A DNA stretch of 64,000 nucleotides, from positions 52,100,520-52,164,519 of the forward strand of contig CM055899.1 in assembly GCA_029582155.1 (NCBI GenBank). The letters run 5' to 3'. Shown piece after piece: positions 47,255 to 58,705 of the stretch. The DNA is from Panopea generosa (Eukaryota; Mollusca; Bivalvia; Adapedonta; Hiatellidae). A program made the position numbers and the translations under genes. Each line of letters begins with the position of its first letter. Positions within the stretch are counted from its first letter, which is position 1. The notes beneath the pieces are model-generated. The model saw only the letters and a program-made list of their open reading frames with translations. It searched no databases and was not told the DNA's origin.

Positions 47255-49312
47255 ATGAACTGGAATATCGTATTGTGCTTACTTATTTTGACAAGTTGTA
47301 TTACCTTAGTGATATGTACTGGAAGGAAAACAATCCAGTTGGTGAGTTATCAGTGTTATATATATAATTTTCATTACTTAAACAAAATAATAAAAAAGCT
47401 CAAAACCCATTTGATTATCCTCAACCAAACCCTCCCTTCCTTCTTAACAAAACGCTAACGTTTTAGCTCGATTTTTTTTATAAAAAGGTGAGAGCTGTTG
47501 AACTTGTTCTGGCTTATTTGTTAACGATTTAAAGCATGCTCATATATTTCAGTAACAACAACCCATAATTCAATATAACTTCATGTGAATATTAACTACC
47601 GTAAATGGTCTGAATGGGGCTAATTGGAATATTTTCATTTTGATTTTATGCAGAAATTATGGCCCTTTTAAACGTACACATTCTGTTAAAAGCTTAAGGC
47701 ATGCTCATATTGTTCAGTAATCACTAACCTTATATCAATGGAACATTATACAATCAAACCTGTCTTAAGAGACCACTAAAGGGAAATCTGGAAAGTGGTC
47801 TCTTAAGACAGGTTATCTCTTATTGAGGTAAAATGTTTTTTGTTGGTCTTACTTTGTCTTATATAATGCATGTACGTTTCCATCATTTTTAGGGCTTCCA
47901 TCCGCTGTTCTAATGTTAGACATTTTCTCTTTGCTGAAAATATGGCAACGTTGATAGAATATCGCAGTATGAAACCACAATATTGAAACCCAGTCAAATA
48001 AACCTTGATATATTCATTGTCTTACGTTTACTCATTTTTGTTGTAAAAAACTTTCAAACGTCCATGAAAACAATGACAAACTGTCTTGTCTTTAGCTTCC
48101 AATTTCATCTACAATGTAATCAAAAAGCCGATCAAATAATCAAACGTAATTATAAGTTTTAATCATAATAAAAAAAAATTAAAAACAACCGGCACACAGT
48201 CCAATCTCAATTTTCCCATTTAACCTGATCAAAAAGTCCGATCAAACCTATTTAATATTTTTTGTCGTAATAAAAACAAACAACAAACTAACGTCAAACT
48301 GTCCAATCTTTAATTCCAATTTTATTTAAGTAACTGACGATCCTTTAATCGTAATAAAACAAATAGCAAACATTTCAATTTATTCTACCCGAACAATGAT
48401 CAAACGTCGATATATAATTGGGGTTTAAGTGTTTTAACTCTATAACTTGTTATCGAACAATTATCGGCTTTTACCACGAGACACTGCAGTATTTGGCCTC
48501 GGGTTATTTTTAGTATGTTACCTCGGAGATCAACAATTTTACACATACACATTTGTCACGTACACAAAACATGTAGTGCGACATATTGCATGTCTCTATG
48601 GAGCCTTGTAAAGATTTTTATTTTGCGTCTCCCGAGACGTTATGGACAGCAGATTAGATATCAAAATAATAAAAAAGCTGTCCATTCACGCCTTATTTAA
48701 TCAGGCTAACAAAACATGATGCTGAAATTTCACACCTCGTGTATTCGTGGTCGTATGGTAAAAGATATTTGTTGAAATTTGATGGATTTTAAGCGGTCGC
48801 TGGTCGCAGAGAGCGAGTGGTCGCTTATTGCATGTGTAACTATGAATGGAATTCGTTGGGGAGGATTTAATGTGGTCGCTTACATCAGGGGATCGCTTAT
48901 AACAAGTGGTCGCTACTGCAAGTTTGACTGTATCATAATTTAATGAAATCCTATTTTTAGTAATTATTATAGAAATGTTAATCATTTGGAGATCTGGAGT
49001 ATTATTAAGTCAAACATAATTTAAAGCATTTGATATTTGAAACTCGTAATACACGCTGTTGGTATTTTGATCCCTTAACCTCTGCCGAGTTGTCTTGGTA
49101 TGCTAATTAGTATAATTTTGAAAAGATACTTGTTTGTTTTTATGAATGTTGCAGGTTTCCTTACTCCTGAGATGTACCATAAGGACTTGGAATATCACTG
49201 TTACATACCCAACGTCACGGCTCAATCTGGTGGAAAACGTTTTGGAGGGTTGCCATTTAGATTTGGAACACGAATTTATACACCCTACAACGTAATGGTT
49301 CAATCTAAATAG
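47255..49312 (+). CDS. Small secreted protein or peptide precursor, two exons (tentative splice)
   Basis: Exon 1 (47255-47341) encodes MNWNIVLCLLILTSCITLVI and CTGRKTIQL, a clear signal peptide, in good AAAAATG context, and ends at a GTGAGT donor. The last exon ends with TAG at 49310-49312 and AATAAA at 49370. Its best frame carries MYHKDLEYHCYIPNVTAQSG, then GKRFGGLPFRFGTR and YTPYNVMVQSK. The Gly-Lys-Arg site would suit prohormone cleavage with amidation. The strongest acceptor (TGTTGCAG, exon from 49155) gives the wrong phase for this frame; the weaker CTCCTGAG acceptor (exon from 49172) keeps phase 0 and gives 75 aa. A missed middle exon is also possible. The family is not recognised; peptide-hormone function is inference. 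A pogo element occupies the intron. Confidence 0.45.
47751..48930 (-). mobile_element. Pogo/Tigger-type DNA transposon, non-autonomous
   Basis: The ends CAATCAAACCTG and CAAGTTTGACTG are inverted and flanked by TA on both sides (47749-47750, 48931-48932), the pogo/Tigger target duplication. A subterminal hairpin (47757-47777 with 47794-47814) is perfect over 21 bp. The minus-strand frame near 47925-47880 reads AKRKCLTLEQRMEALKMME, like the CENP-B/psq-type DNA-binding start of Tigger transposases, but no DDE region fits in 1.2 kb. It lies in the intron of the secreted-protein gene. Confidence 0.75.
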
Positions 49313-49369
49313 AAACTTTGAAAAAGTTACTTCTGACAGTTGCGGTCAGCAAAATATGAAACGGTTTAA

Positions 49370-49375
49370 AATAAA
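49370..49375 (+). terminator. AATAAA poly(A) signal of the secreted-protein gene
   Basis: The canonical hexamer is 57 nt past the TAG stop, a usual distance for a compact 3' UTR. Confidence 0.55.
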
Positions 49376-49379
49376 TATG

Positions 49380-51463
49380 ATTTGTATTTCCAATCACTTT
49401 CACTCAGGATCGGTTTCATTTAGTTTAGCTGATCGTTTAATGTGAATTTAAGGTTACAAAGGTTATTGATATGTGTATTGATCCCAAGTAATATTATGCT
49501 GTAATTTTATAAACATTTAATATCATAAACGTTGCCCTATTTTATATCGCATATAAAAGGCACATGATTATTAACACTGTGTGTCTACTAACTTTATAAG
49601 ACAACATATAACAAATACAATATTTTTTCTTCTAATATTTTCATTTATTGTCTCAATAACACCGAAGTCATTATAATTGAGTTACCCAAGGCATTGAGAT
49701 ATTTTTAACTTGAATTCTTCTATATTTGTCATTTCATACATCTTTATTTGTAAAATGCTGCATATATGTAAACATATATTGTTTATCATGTGAGTGAATT
49801 AATTAGTACTTTACAAAATTGGTTGTCGAAACCTATTTCACAGGAATATATCGATTTACCGATGTATTGGTAGAAATAATTCTATACTGAATTTGATATT
49901 TATTATTTATAAAAATAACGTATACGATACTAATTATATATCATAAATGGTGCTAGGGAGCAAAAAAATGATAAAAATAAAGAAAAAATGAGTGATCTCA
50001 CAACCTGGGATAACACGTTAAAGCAACATAAATGCACTTCTTTCCTATACTAAAATATAATTCCAATACTAAAACGAAAATCATATAGTCTTTAAAATGT
50101 AAATATCTGAAGTTATCACACAAAATCATCACATCGAAATAATATCACATAGTATACATAATATCACATGAAGACATTTATAAGACATGAGTATTTATCT
50201 AAAAATATAATGACGCTTATGAAAATCAAATTCATCTTGATGTATGGCATAATGCCGTCACCCAAAAACTCATACGTTATGCATATGTAAAAGAAAAACA
50301 TGATTTTAAACGTACTTTAGATTTATTGAATTAAGTAGTATATTATATATATGTAATATTATATATAAGGTAATTGTTCCAGTCTTGAATATCACTGCAA
50401 TAAAAACTGCCGACTTAAAACAATTTACTTTTGTTTTGTTTTTTTGTGATAAAATCAAAACAATTCAAAGGCAGAACCTAGGTTGTTATAAAGTAAGTTC
50501 CATACTGTGCGTTGCACTAAATAGATAGTGTTTGTAGTACTGCATTGTGTGTGTGTGTGCACATGTGTATGTTCGTGCTTGAATGATCTTGAGTCATATG
50601 CTGTGTGTGTGGGGGGGGGGGGGGGGGCGGCGGGGCTTACATGAACGCGTGCATACATGTGTATATATTAAAACAATATTATGTAAAACAATCAAACATG
50701 AAAGTCATTGTTAATAAACAAGATATCTTGCATTTTGTTTTGGTAAGGTTTATGTATATTAAGGAGCTATTTAGACAACAACGCCTTGTTTCAATTATGC
50801 TTATTGTTTAAATGCATTATTGTTTGATAAAAATATCACTAAATCTGGTTCGGGTTTCAATAGTTAATACTTTACGGAACATATTATCTAGATATTTTGG
50901 CTCGGTTCCGTGAAAAATATTAAACACATGATTTAGTCTTAGTTGTTCAACTCAGTCATTGACCTTTAATAATTTAACTGTTTCGAATGCAAAGGATTTA
51001 TTCTTTCATATTTGTATTATTTGTTATGTAAACTAGTTTGGATATGCCCTATATAACGTTGTGAAATTGCACAATTAACAACGTTGATAAATTTGCCTTC
51101 CGTGGCAGTGGAATAAATCTATTTTATATAAAGTAGGTTATTATTTCGATGACGCTAGATGTGTTTTCAATGTGCTGTTGTATAATGTGTATATGCATTT
51201 CAAACGATACAATTGGTATCATTGTGTTATAATTCCAACATCATAATCCAATTTTGCAGCATTGCATCGATGCCAGATATCAGGATATTAAGATTACGTC
51301 GGCACCTGCTCCGCATATTGTACGTTTTTAATGGTATAAAAATTATCTACATGGCTGTATAAAGTATATACATTGTTTATGTTATATTTTTTCTTTATAA
51401 AGGTTGCATATAAACATTATGGACACACTTCGATAAATATTAATATTAATAATAATTATAGAT
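49380..51463. other. No gene seen; GT/G-rich microsatellite at 50545-50632
   Basis: AT-rich DNA. A (GT)n stretch and a G run of about 17 lie at 50545-50632. The Pro/Gly-rich frames over it are artefacts. Confidence 0.4.
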
Positions 51464-52458
51464 CAAACGATCAGACAGTAGATGGATGACATTACCAATC
51501 TAAAACTACAGATTTTCAGTATCAAACCACTAGAGACGATGTGTATTGGCAAAATGTATTGATTAAGTCTGAATTCTAGCTTGACTGTCCCAGTTACTTG
51601 GGAGTTGTTTCCTTTGGATTGTATTGTTATATGTTTGCCAAAATTAACGATGTAGTCGCTTTCTCATTTCTTTTTTTTTTGTAACTAAAAATTTTCAGTG
51701 TGAAATATCTATAAGTAATTACCATTGGTCAATTTTATGCTTGCATAGGTCAAGTTGTTATATAGGCAGGGTTCTCCACAGGAAGGAATGCAAGCGCTGG
51801 GGTAAGAGCACTTAAACACCTTCAACACATTTTCAAGCGCTGTTTAAGGCACTCATTGAAATAATTTCATTAGTAAAACTTGTACTTATCAGTTAAATTC
51901 ATCATATTTAATACGTTTCAATTAAGTTATTAAAATGAGAAAGTTATACAAAGAAAAATAATGATTTACAGGTTAGTAAGCAATTGCAAAATTTTGTTAA
52001 AGAATCCAAGCGTCAGGGGAATACCATTTCTGATAGTCAAACGCTGGGGTGCCCCTGTGCTTAAATGGCCTGTGGAGAAGCCTGTATAGAACTTAACTTA
52101 AAATAATTTACAAAGGGAAATGACACATCTTCTATGCATACAAATCCCACAATTTTATAATGGGGAAACATACTGATTGTCCCTCACCTTCCCTAAAAAA
52201 ATGAGGTTAAGATACGATTAGAAAAATGATTTACAAAGCGACCAGTTACTGCCGTTATATTCAAGTTTTCCCTTACTAGCATTGTTAAGAACTGGTAATT
52301 TTGAATCTAGTTTAGTTGAAGTAATAATAATACTTAGAAATTCTTGCAGGGTAATTATGGTCATGTACCTATCATTGCAGAAAATATGTCCATCTCTTTC
52401 TAAAGCTGGGCCCAGTTGGCTCAGTCAGTAACGCGCCTAGCTATCAATCCAGGGGTTA
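51464..52458 (-). repeat. Right copy of the 1-kb dispersed repeat (inverse of 431-1434)
   Basis: This copy mirrors the one at 431-1434. It includes the first 50 nt of a SINE A head (GGGCCCAGTTGGCTCAGTCA) and stops in the T-arm at CCAGGGGTTATA, where unrelated sequence begins. Both copies share the SINE junction, so the SINE was already in place before duplication. Confidence 0.85.
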
Positions 52459-52493
52459 TAGATAAAAAAACTACATGATCGAACGAATCTACA

Positions 52494-52556
52494 ACATAAG
52501 CGGTGAGAGGTAAAAACTCTTGAGACGGCGCCTTAAATTATTCGGCCACGGAGGAC
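52494..52556 (-). repeat. SINE B head fragment
   Basis: The minus strand reads GTCCTCCGTGGCCGAATAAT and ends at CCTCTCACCGC, the tRNA-like head of family B. Confidence 0.65.
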
Positions 52557-52732
52557 CCAGTCTGTGTAAATAACACAAGAACGACCAAAAACACTAGTCA
52601 ATTAATCATACACACGTAACAGAGTGTTTGTTATACAATGATGAGTCAATATAGGATCAAATAAAGTCCAAAGTCCAAAGGACTTTATGTCAGATTTGTG
52701 CGTGATTCGACATTCTTTACACATGCTTTATG

Positions 52733-52879
52733 CAATGAAATAGGTCATCAAATGTTCAGATTTGAGATGTATAGTGGAAATTTTTGTCAGCGACTAGCAT
52801 TCACGTTCGGTAAACCAGGGTTTTGTTCTATGGTAAACTATACATCTCAAATCTCAACATTTGATGACCTATTTCATTG
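52733..52879. repeat. Near-perfect 43-bp inverted repeat (hairpin), 61-bp loop
   Basis: CAATGAAATAGGTCATCAAA ... GATGTATAGT (52733-52775) and its reverse complement (52837-52879) differ by one base. The overlapping open frame is a side effect. It may be a foldback MITE or a hairpin RNA locus. Confidence 0.9.
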
Positions 52880-53470
52880 TTTCTCAAAACAACTTATGGA
52901 CTGATTGTGACACCCGGTTAAATCGCTGAACCAAAGAAATCTATAAAACAATAACCCAAGAAAACAGCTAGGACTAGATCTAACATTTGTTTTCGTTGTG
53001 TTTTATTATTAAAAAAAGCGTGGAAACGTTGTGAACGTCATTAAAGTTCGTATATTGTTAAACAGACCATCAAAATGTCGATGCTTCTATGTTTACGCGA
53101 GAAGCGTAAAAGAAGTCAGGCTCACGAGTTTTATTGAAAAATAAAAGTCTCAAAAAAATTGCCGTGTCCAATGAAAATACTTTAAATACATTTATGATAA
53201 TGAGATTGGAATTATTTAAATATGAACAACTAAAACAAATAAAAATTGATAAAACTAAACATAGAACGATTGTAAAAAGGGCAATAAAATAATGAGTACA
53301 TACTAGAGGAATATATAATCATGGGAGAAGCACTGTAAAAATAACAATGATGTCAACTTTTATAAAAAAAATGTTCAATAAAGTTTATATTTAATTAAAT
53401 GTATACATAATAGAAGACACTCTCAAAATTAAGTTATGTTTGTAGTGAACATTGTTCTAATCTTTATTTA
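52880..53470. other. No gene seen
   Basis: AT-rich DNA with no supported exon or repeat. Confidence 0.4.
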
Positions 53471-53471
53471 T

Positions 53472-53650
53472 TTCAGTCTCGATTGAGAAACAGGTTATTT
53501 GAACTTAGATAAATAACCCTCGATGTCTTCCCGGGTGCAACCAGTACTAAGTATATATACATGTGCTGGTTGTCTATGTGAGAATTTAACCGATAGCTTA
53601 GTTTTGCCAGTGGTTTCTTTGAAGAGACTGACAGGCTTATTTCTTCAATA
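53472..53650 (-). repeat. SINE family C, body
   Basis: CTCGATTGAGAAACAGGTTA, TAACCCTCGATGTCTTCCCG and GTGCAACCAGTACTAAG are shared with 63505-63575 in the other orientation and, more distantly, with 58538-58612. Confidence 0.7.
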
Positions 53651-53694
53651 GATAATGAAAATGATGGGGATTGGTAACATATATACATTAACAA

Positions 53695-54900
53695 ATTAGA
53701 TTAATTAGAAGGACAATTAATATTTGAATTTAATTCAAATGAATATGAATATTCAAAAACACAAAACCACAAGATTCCCAATTTTGTATTAGAAATATTA
53801 AAATCATGGCCAAGTGTAAATTTTAAAAATAACCAACTAACAACCAGAAAGTATGGAACTTTTCGTTCATAAAAAAACCAAAAATGAAACTTTATTGTAT
53901 AAAGAATGGCATTCAAAAGGTATCAAGTACATCAAACAAGTATTTGATAGTAGACAAAAATAGTCTATATTTTTCAATTTGTTTAAGCCAAAAACCTACT
54001 AAACAATTTAGAAAAAATGAAATATTATATTTTAATTGAAAGCATTAAGTATGGAAACAAAATTAAAAGCAAACAATATAGTTGACAATAATGAAGAAAT
54101 AATTTATTGCAACAAATCAGAAACCATAAAAGTCCAAACTAATTTTTGTATAATAGACAATTAAGAAACACACTTAACACATTTTATAATAAAACCTCAT
54201 ATTAAATGGTAATTAGAAGATTCAAATATTAACTTGAAAGTTGTACACACCTTACCTTTTAGATCACTAATAGATACAAAATTACAGGCGTTCCAGTACA
54301 AATATACTAGGCGAATTATACCTAACAACAAATTCCTGTATAAATGAAAAATATGCAATACAAGTTTATGTGAATTTTGTGCTATGAATGTTGAAACAAA
54401 CAAACACCTATCTTGGGAATGTCAATTTTCTAGAGACTTTTGACATATCTTGAAGTATATCTGAATGAAAAGCAGTAAACAATGAAATTAAATTATATGG
54501 TAATATCTCTTGGATGTACTAAATGGAACAGTTATTCAAATTTGTTAAATACTATTTTGAGTTATGATAAATATTTCATTTACAAAAAATAAGTATTCAA
54601 AAACAATTCTCATGTTTATTAATTTTATAAGATATTTAAAGTTGATAGAAAATATAAAAATGATAATAGCACAGCCAAAGAAAAACTGATATAACGACAA
54701 ATGGAACAAATTACAACTAAATAAATGGAGTGTTAAGTTCTTCTTCTCTTTATCCTAACTCCCTTCTCTTAACTACTATCCTTCCTTGCCATTCTACATT
54801 AACCAACTTATTTTTCATTTTATGCATACAATTATTAATTATTTATATAACACATTATGTTATTGCTTAATTAAAAGAAAGAAATTATATAAACCGATTC
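53695..54900 (+). mobile_element. Decayed L1-like LINE 3' half
   Basis: Broken but recognisable protein pieces occur in order: an EILKSWPSVNFKNNQLTTRK-like block near 53790-53850, KEWHSKGIKYIKQVFDS-like (shifting frames, 53905-53950), and KLQAFQYKYTRRIIPNNKFL then SLCEFCAMNVETNKHLSWEC at 54280-54420. The last block is the zinc motif, a close relative of that at 7020-7160. Many stops show it is dead. Confidence 0.75.
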
Positions 54901-55375
54901 AGCTATTTTGAAACTACGTCATTCTATTTTTTATGGAACCTTCCGTATTAGAGGTGTTTGTAGTATGATAGGCGATTTATCTATTACATAAACTATAAAA
55001 TAAACAAGATACTTATATATATCATATAGATACTTCAAGAAGTTTTTCTTAATATTAATTTATGTCTAACTTTAAAAAAAGAAGATGAAAATGAGAAAAT
55101 GTTCTCACAAATATAAATATAAGCGTTCTTTAAATTTTTAAAAGAAACGTACACCGCCAAGAGATACAATCAAATCCTTTCTTTTGATATCAAAATCACA
55201 AGCTATGATGGATGATTGGTTCAGGAAGAGTGTTTCCAAGATTTATAAAACGCTAAAAGGTGACACCTGAAATTTAGAGATGTTTCTGCAGCTGACAATG
55301 TCTTTGTTTACATGTCTCTGGTATTGCTTACAACAGCTTCATATACTTTTTTTATTTAATGCAAATACTGTGAAA
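54901..55375. other. No gene seen
   Basis: AT-rich DNA after the LINE tail. No supported exon. Confidence 0.4.
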
Positions 55376-55575
55376 TCATTAATTTTGTATTTCAATGAAA
55401 CTTGGTGTATCACTGACGTTGTAATTAACTCCACGTATTCAGTAAATATCGAATTATATTTAAAAGTATATCAAAACTTTAAAATGTGTTTAATTCCGCA
55501 TTTATAAGCGTAAAAGTTTCAATTTTCACTGAATTTTGTTTATGTTTAATGATAACCTTGAGTGGTTTGAGTGGT
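55376..55575 (+). repeat. Repeat upstream of SINE B, inverted copy at 62128-62312
   Basis: TTTCAATGAAACTTGGTGTA, GTATTCAGTAAATATCGAAT and TTCCGCATTTATAAGCG are all found in reverse complement at 62128-62312, followed there also by a SINE B head. The pair therefore shares both the flank and the SINE. Frames on both copies read YFNETWC...LYLKVYQ, which may simply reflect the shared DNA. Confidence 0.75.
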
Positions 55576-55827
55576 TCCTCCGTGGCCGTGTGGTCTAAGA
55601 CAATGCCTCAGGATCACCTACTACTCGCTTGTAATGTCGTGTGTTCGATTCTAGCTCAATCTAAACTTTTAAGTCAGAAACGTGCCAGTAACTTGCAGAA
55701 TGACGCTAGTTCTACTACTATATTTATTCTGAAATCTTCCTCCAACAATACATTTGATAACCTGCAATGTACTAAAAATGGCGTTTAATCCTAACCAAAA
55801 AATAAAATAAAATAAATAAAATAAAAT
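55576..55827 (+). repeat. SINE family B, full-length
   Basis: The head TCCTCCGTGGCCGTGTGGTC, T-arm-like GTGTGTTCGATTCTAGCTC, body AACTTGCAGAATGACGCTAG and end AAATGGCGTTTAATCCTAAC with an A-rich (TAAAA)n tail are all present. Confidence 0.85.
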
Positions 55828-56356
55828 GGATTTAAAACCACTTGACTTACCCCATTTGTTCTGCTGCATATAAATTAGTCTCATAACATATCAATATAAT
55901 ATTCTCTTTTTGATATAACAAAACCCCGCTCCACATGTTGTACTGAAACGTATGGGATTATATCTATTACTTTTATTGATTCTATGTGTTAGTTTAATGC
56001 GCATTCAATTACATTGCATACTATGGTGGCATTTTGGTGTCATCGGGACTTCTAGATAATTGTCAAAACTATCGATAATGAAATGGCAACTAATGGGTAT
56101 TGATGATAATGAGACAAAAAAAAACGTACTGCGCATGTGCAAAAATCCTTCTGTATGGCATTCCTCTAAGAGGCCAGTCTAAGTATTAAAACAAGTTTTG
56201 ATTTTCTGTTAGATTCTCTGTTCAAAATGAAACAAGTCAATACAACGCGATATTGCGCAGGGTACCATCAAAATCGGATACTTTCTGTATTCTATGCATT
56301 ATTTTACAATACGTATAGTCTTGATTATCTTCTACGATTTCTTTCTTAAAGTAGAG

Positions 56357-56540
56357 TCCTCCGTGGTCGATTAGTCTAAAGAACCGTTTCATAATCACTT
56401 ACCTCTCACCGCTTTGCCAGTTACTAACGAAAAGACAGTAGTTCTTCCCAGATTCATTCTGAGGTGTTCCTCCGCCATTAAAACTGGATATGTCATATAT
56501 AACCTGAAATGTGTTGAAAGTTGCGTTAAACCCCATTAAT
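56357..56540 (+). repeat. SINE family B with the minisatellite-like tail
   Basis: TCCTCCGTGGTCGATTAGTC begins the head. The tail at 56472-56535 reads TTAAAACTGGATATGTCATA then TATAACCTGAAATGTGTTGA and GCGTTAAACCCC, containing one full unit of the 36-bp minisatellite at 5.4-8.8 kb. Confidence 0.85.
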
Positions 56541-56546
56541 ATTTTT

Positions 56547-56770
56547 TGAATGGGATTTAACGCCATTTCCAAAATATTTCAGGTTATATAAAGCATATCG
56601 AGTTTTACTGATGAAGGAAGACCTCAGAGTGAGTAGAACCACCGTCCTTCCCCAAGAACTGGAAACTTTCTGACATAAAGATTTTGGAGCGAGCAGTACT
56701 CGAACCAACGACCTTAGCGGTGAGAGGCAAGTGGTTTTGAGACGACTGATTCAGTGTAAGGTCTTCCTCC
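56547..56770 (-). repeat. SINE family B, inverted neighbour copy
   Basis: From the 3' end (GAATGGGATTTAACGCCATT, TTTCAGGTTATATAAAG) to the head (GAGGAAGAC at 56761-56770 on the minus strand), this copy faces the previous one tail to tail, making a local foldback. Confidence 0.8.
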
Positions 56771-56845
56771 ACCAGTAAAACTGGATATGCCATTTGTAGC
56801 ATGAAATATATTGAAAATAGCGTTAAACCCCATTCTTAAAGGTAT
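56765..56845 (+). repeat. SINE family B tail fragment
   Basis: CCTCCACCAGTAAAACTGGA, TATGCCATTTGTAGCATGAA and GCGTTAAACCCCATTC repeat the family B 3' end again, in plus orientation. Confidence 0.75.
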
Positions 56846-57690
56846 GTTTGTCTCAGCTTATCAAATATTTCTTCTTAAGGTAGTAGACCCGTAATGGGCT
56901 CGTTAACTTTCGTGCAATGTCGGTATCCTCCGTAACGATTTCGGAGCATCTCGGTATAGATCGGAATAAACTTATAAAATACATAATGTATAGATATTTT
57001 TTTGTTTTGTAACAATAAATCCCATATCCTGTTTTGTTTTATTGCTTTTAATATCGTTTTATCGTCATAAACGTTAAATTTAAAATAAAACTAAAAAAAA
57101 ACGATAATTGCTCACTTCCGGTTGTAAACAAAAATGGATTTTTACGATCGTCGAAGATGTTTTTGTTCGAATAAAAAGAAAAAAACAGCGAAGTCTCCTT
57201 CGATTGGTGGGAATATTGATCACAAATATAGCAATCAAACCGCTTGTAATGTGTCAGAGCCGGTGTATCAATATCAAATGAAGAATCGACGAAGCGCGTT
57301 GGAAAAAAAGTGATAGAAATTTGGTTGTGTTCGAAGTTTTGTTGTCGAACCTAAAGCAGCCTTAGCTCTGTACCAGTTAGTTAAGACAGCACTGTTTGAA
57401 AAACAATCAGAAAGGGTTAGGCGAATATGTGTTTGTTGTGCGTCAGAACAGTGACTATGGACATGTCAACAGAGTTGCCTATGGCAAAAACACACCATCA
57501 AAGATCTAAAAGAATGCCCTGTTTTGCAGCCAACACAAAACTAGGCCAGGTAAGATAGTATTGATGAGTCTGTTGTATAACGTTGATTTTTTTTAAAAGA
57601 ACTGATAGTAATTAATTGCAATGAAACTGTTCAATAATCCAGAATTTAAAAAATGCTGAGATACATATATATTATTTTTTTTGCTAGACT

Positions 57691-57900
57691 TTGATTGATG
57701 ATTGAATATATAGAATATCATTTTCGTGCCATCGAGACCAAACGGACGACCAACTAACCTAGCCACTATTTACGGGATCCTGGAAGCTTAACCTGTACTC
57801 GAGTACACCCATTTCTAAAAGTAGTTGATAACTTTCCCACATCAATCAGCGGTGAGAGACGAATGATATTGATAATTAGACACATTGTCTCATATCAACA
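57691..57900 (-). repeat. SINE A body without head
   Basis: TTGATTGATGATTGAATATA, GTGCCATCGAGACCAAACGG and CAGCGGTGAGAGACGAATGA belong to the body; the copy stops before the tRNA head at GTCTCATATCAAC. Confidence 0.75.
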
Positions 57901-58537
57901 AAATACATAAAACATGTAAACAAGTAGTAAGAATTGTTTTTATATACCGTACATGTTGATACATTGATACAAGATACAATATATTGCAGTTAGAATGTTG
58001 TGTATGTTGATTTCAGTAATCCAGTTACACTGAAGACAGCGATTCACTGTCGGCTCTCTACTGTCTGGAGGTCTGTCAGGTCAACACACAGAGTAAGCCA
58101 CGTTTTCCTGTCGGACAAGAAGTGCAATGTTCTGTGCAGTAGACGCTTAATGGCACACACAAGACTTTGATAGTTTAACATGTATGTATTTAATAATTTA
58201 TAATTGATTAATTGATTAATTGCATTGAATTTTACGCTGTTTTTAACGTGACAATTGTATTGATGCCTTTACATGTATACAAGGAATTATATAGAGCTAT
58301 ACAAGTCCTTGGTGTACATAGTCATCGGGTTTTTGTAGATATCCAATGGTTTAACCAGGACTAGATACCCATTATCTGTCATTATCGCTCTGCCATATGT
58401 TCTATTATAGAATGCAGTCAGATACATCTGTGTAGATGTTTAGTTTCATATTTAACAATCAATACAAAACTTCCGGGCTACCTGTTTATGACATACCCTC
58501 TTTAATGAATTGAATTGGTTTATACCAACTTATTTTA

Positions 58538-58705
58538 GCTCGATTGCGAAGAAAGCTCTGAGTTTTTATTAAGCGCTCTTGAGTCCGCTTCCCGAGTAGA
58601 ACCAGTCCTGCGTGTTGCTTTTTCAGAGGCACTGGGTCGAGCTGGGGATCAAACCCGCAATCTCTGGCGTGAGCTGCCAACACTATCCACGAAACTTCCG
58701 CCTCA
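58538..58705 (-). repeat. SINE family C with tRNA-like head
   Basis: The minus strand begins near GTGAGGCGGAAGTTTCGTGG (A-box region), has GCGGGTTTGATCCCCAGCTC (B-box) and runs into the family C body (CAGGACTGGTTCTACTCGGG, GCTTTCTTCGCAATCGAG). Confidence 0.7.
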
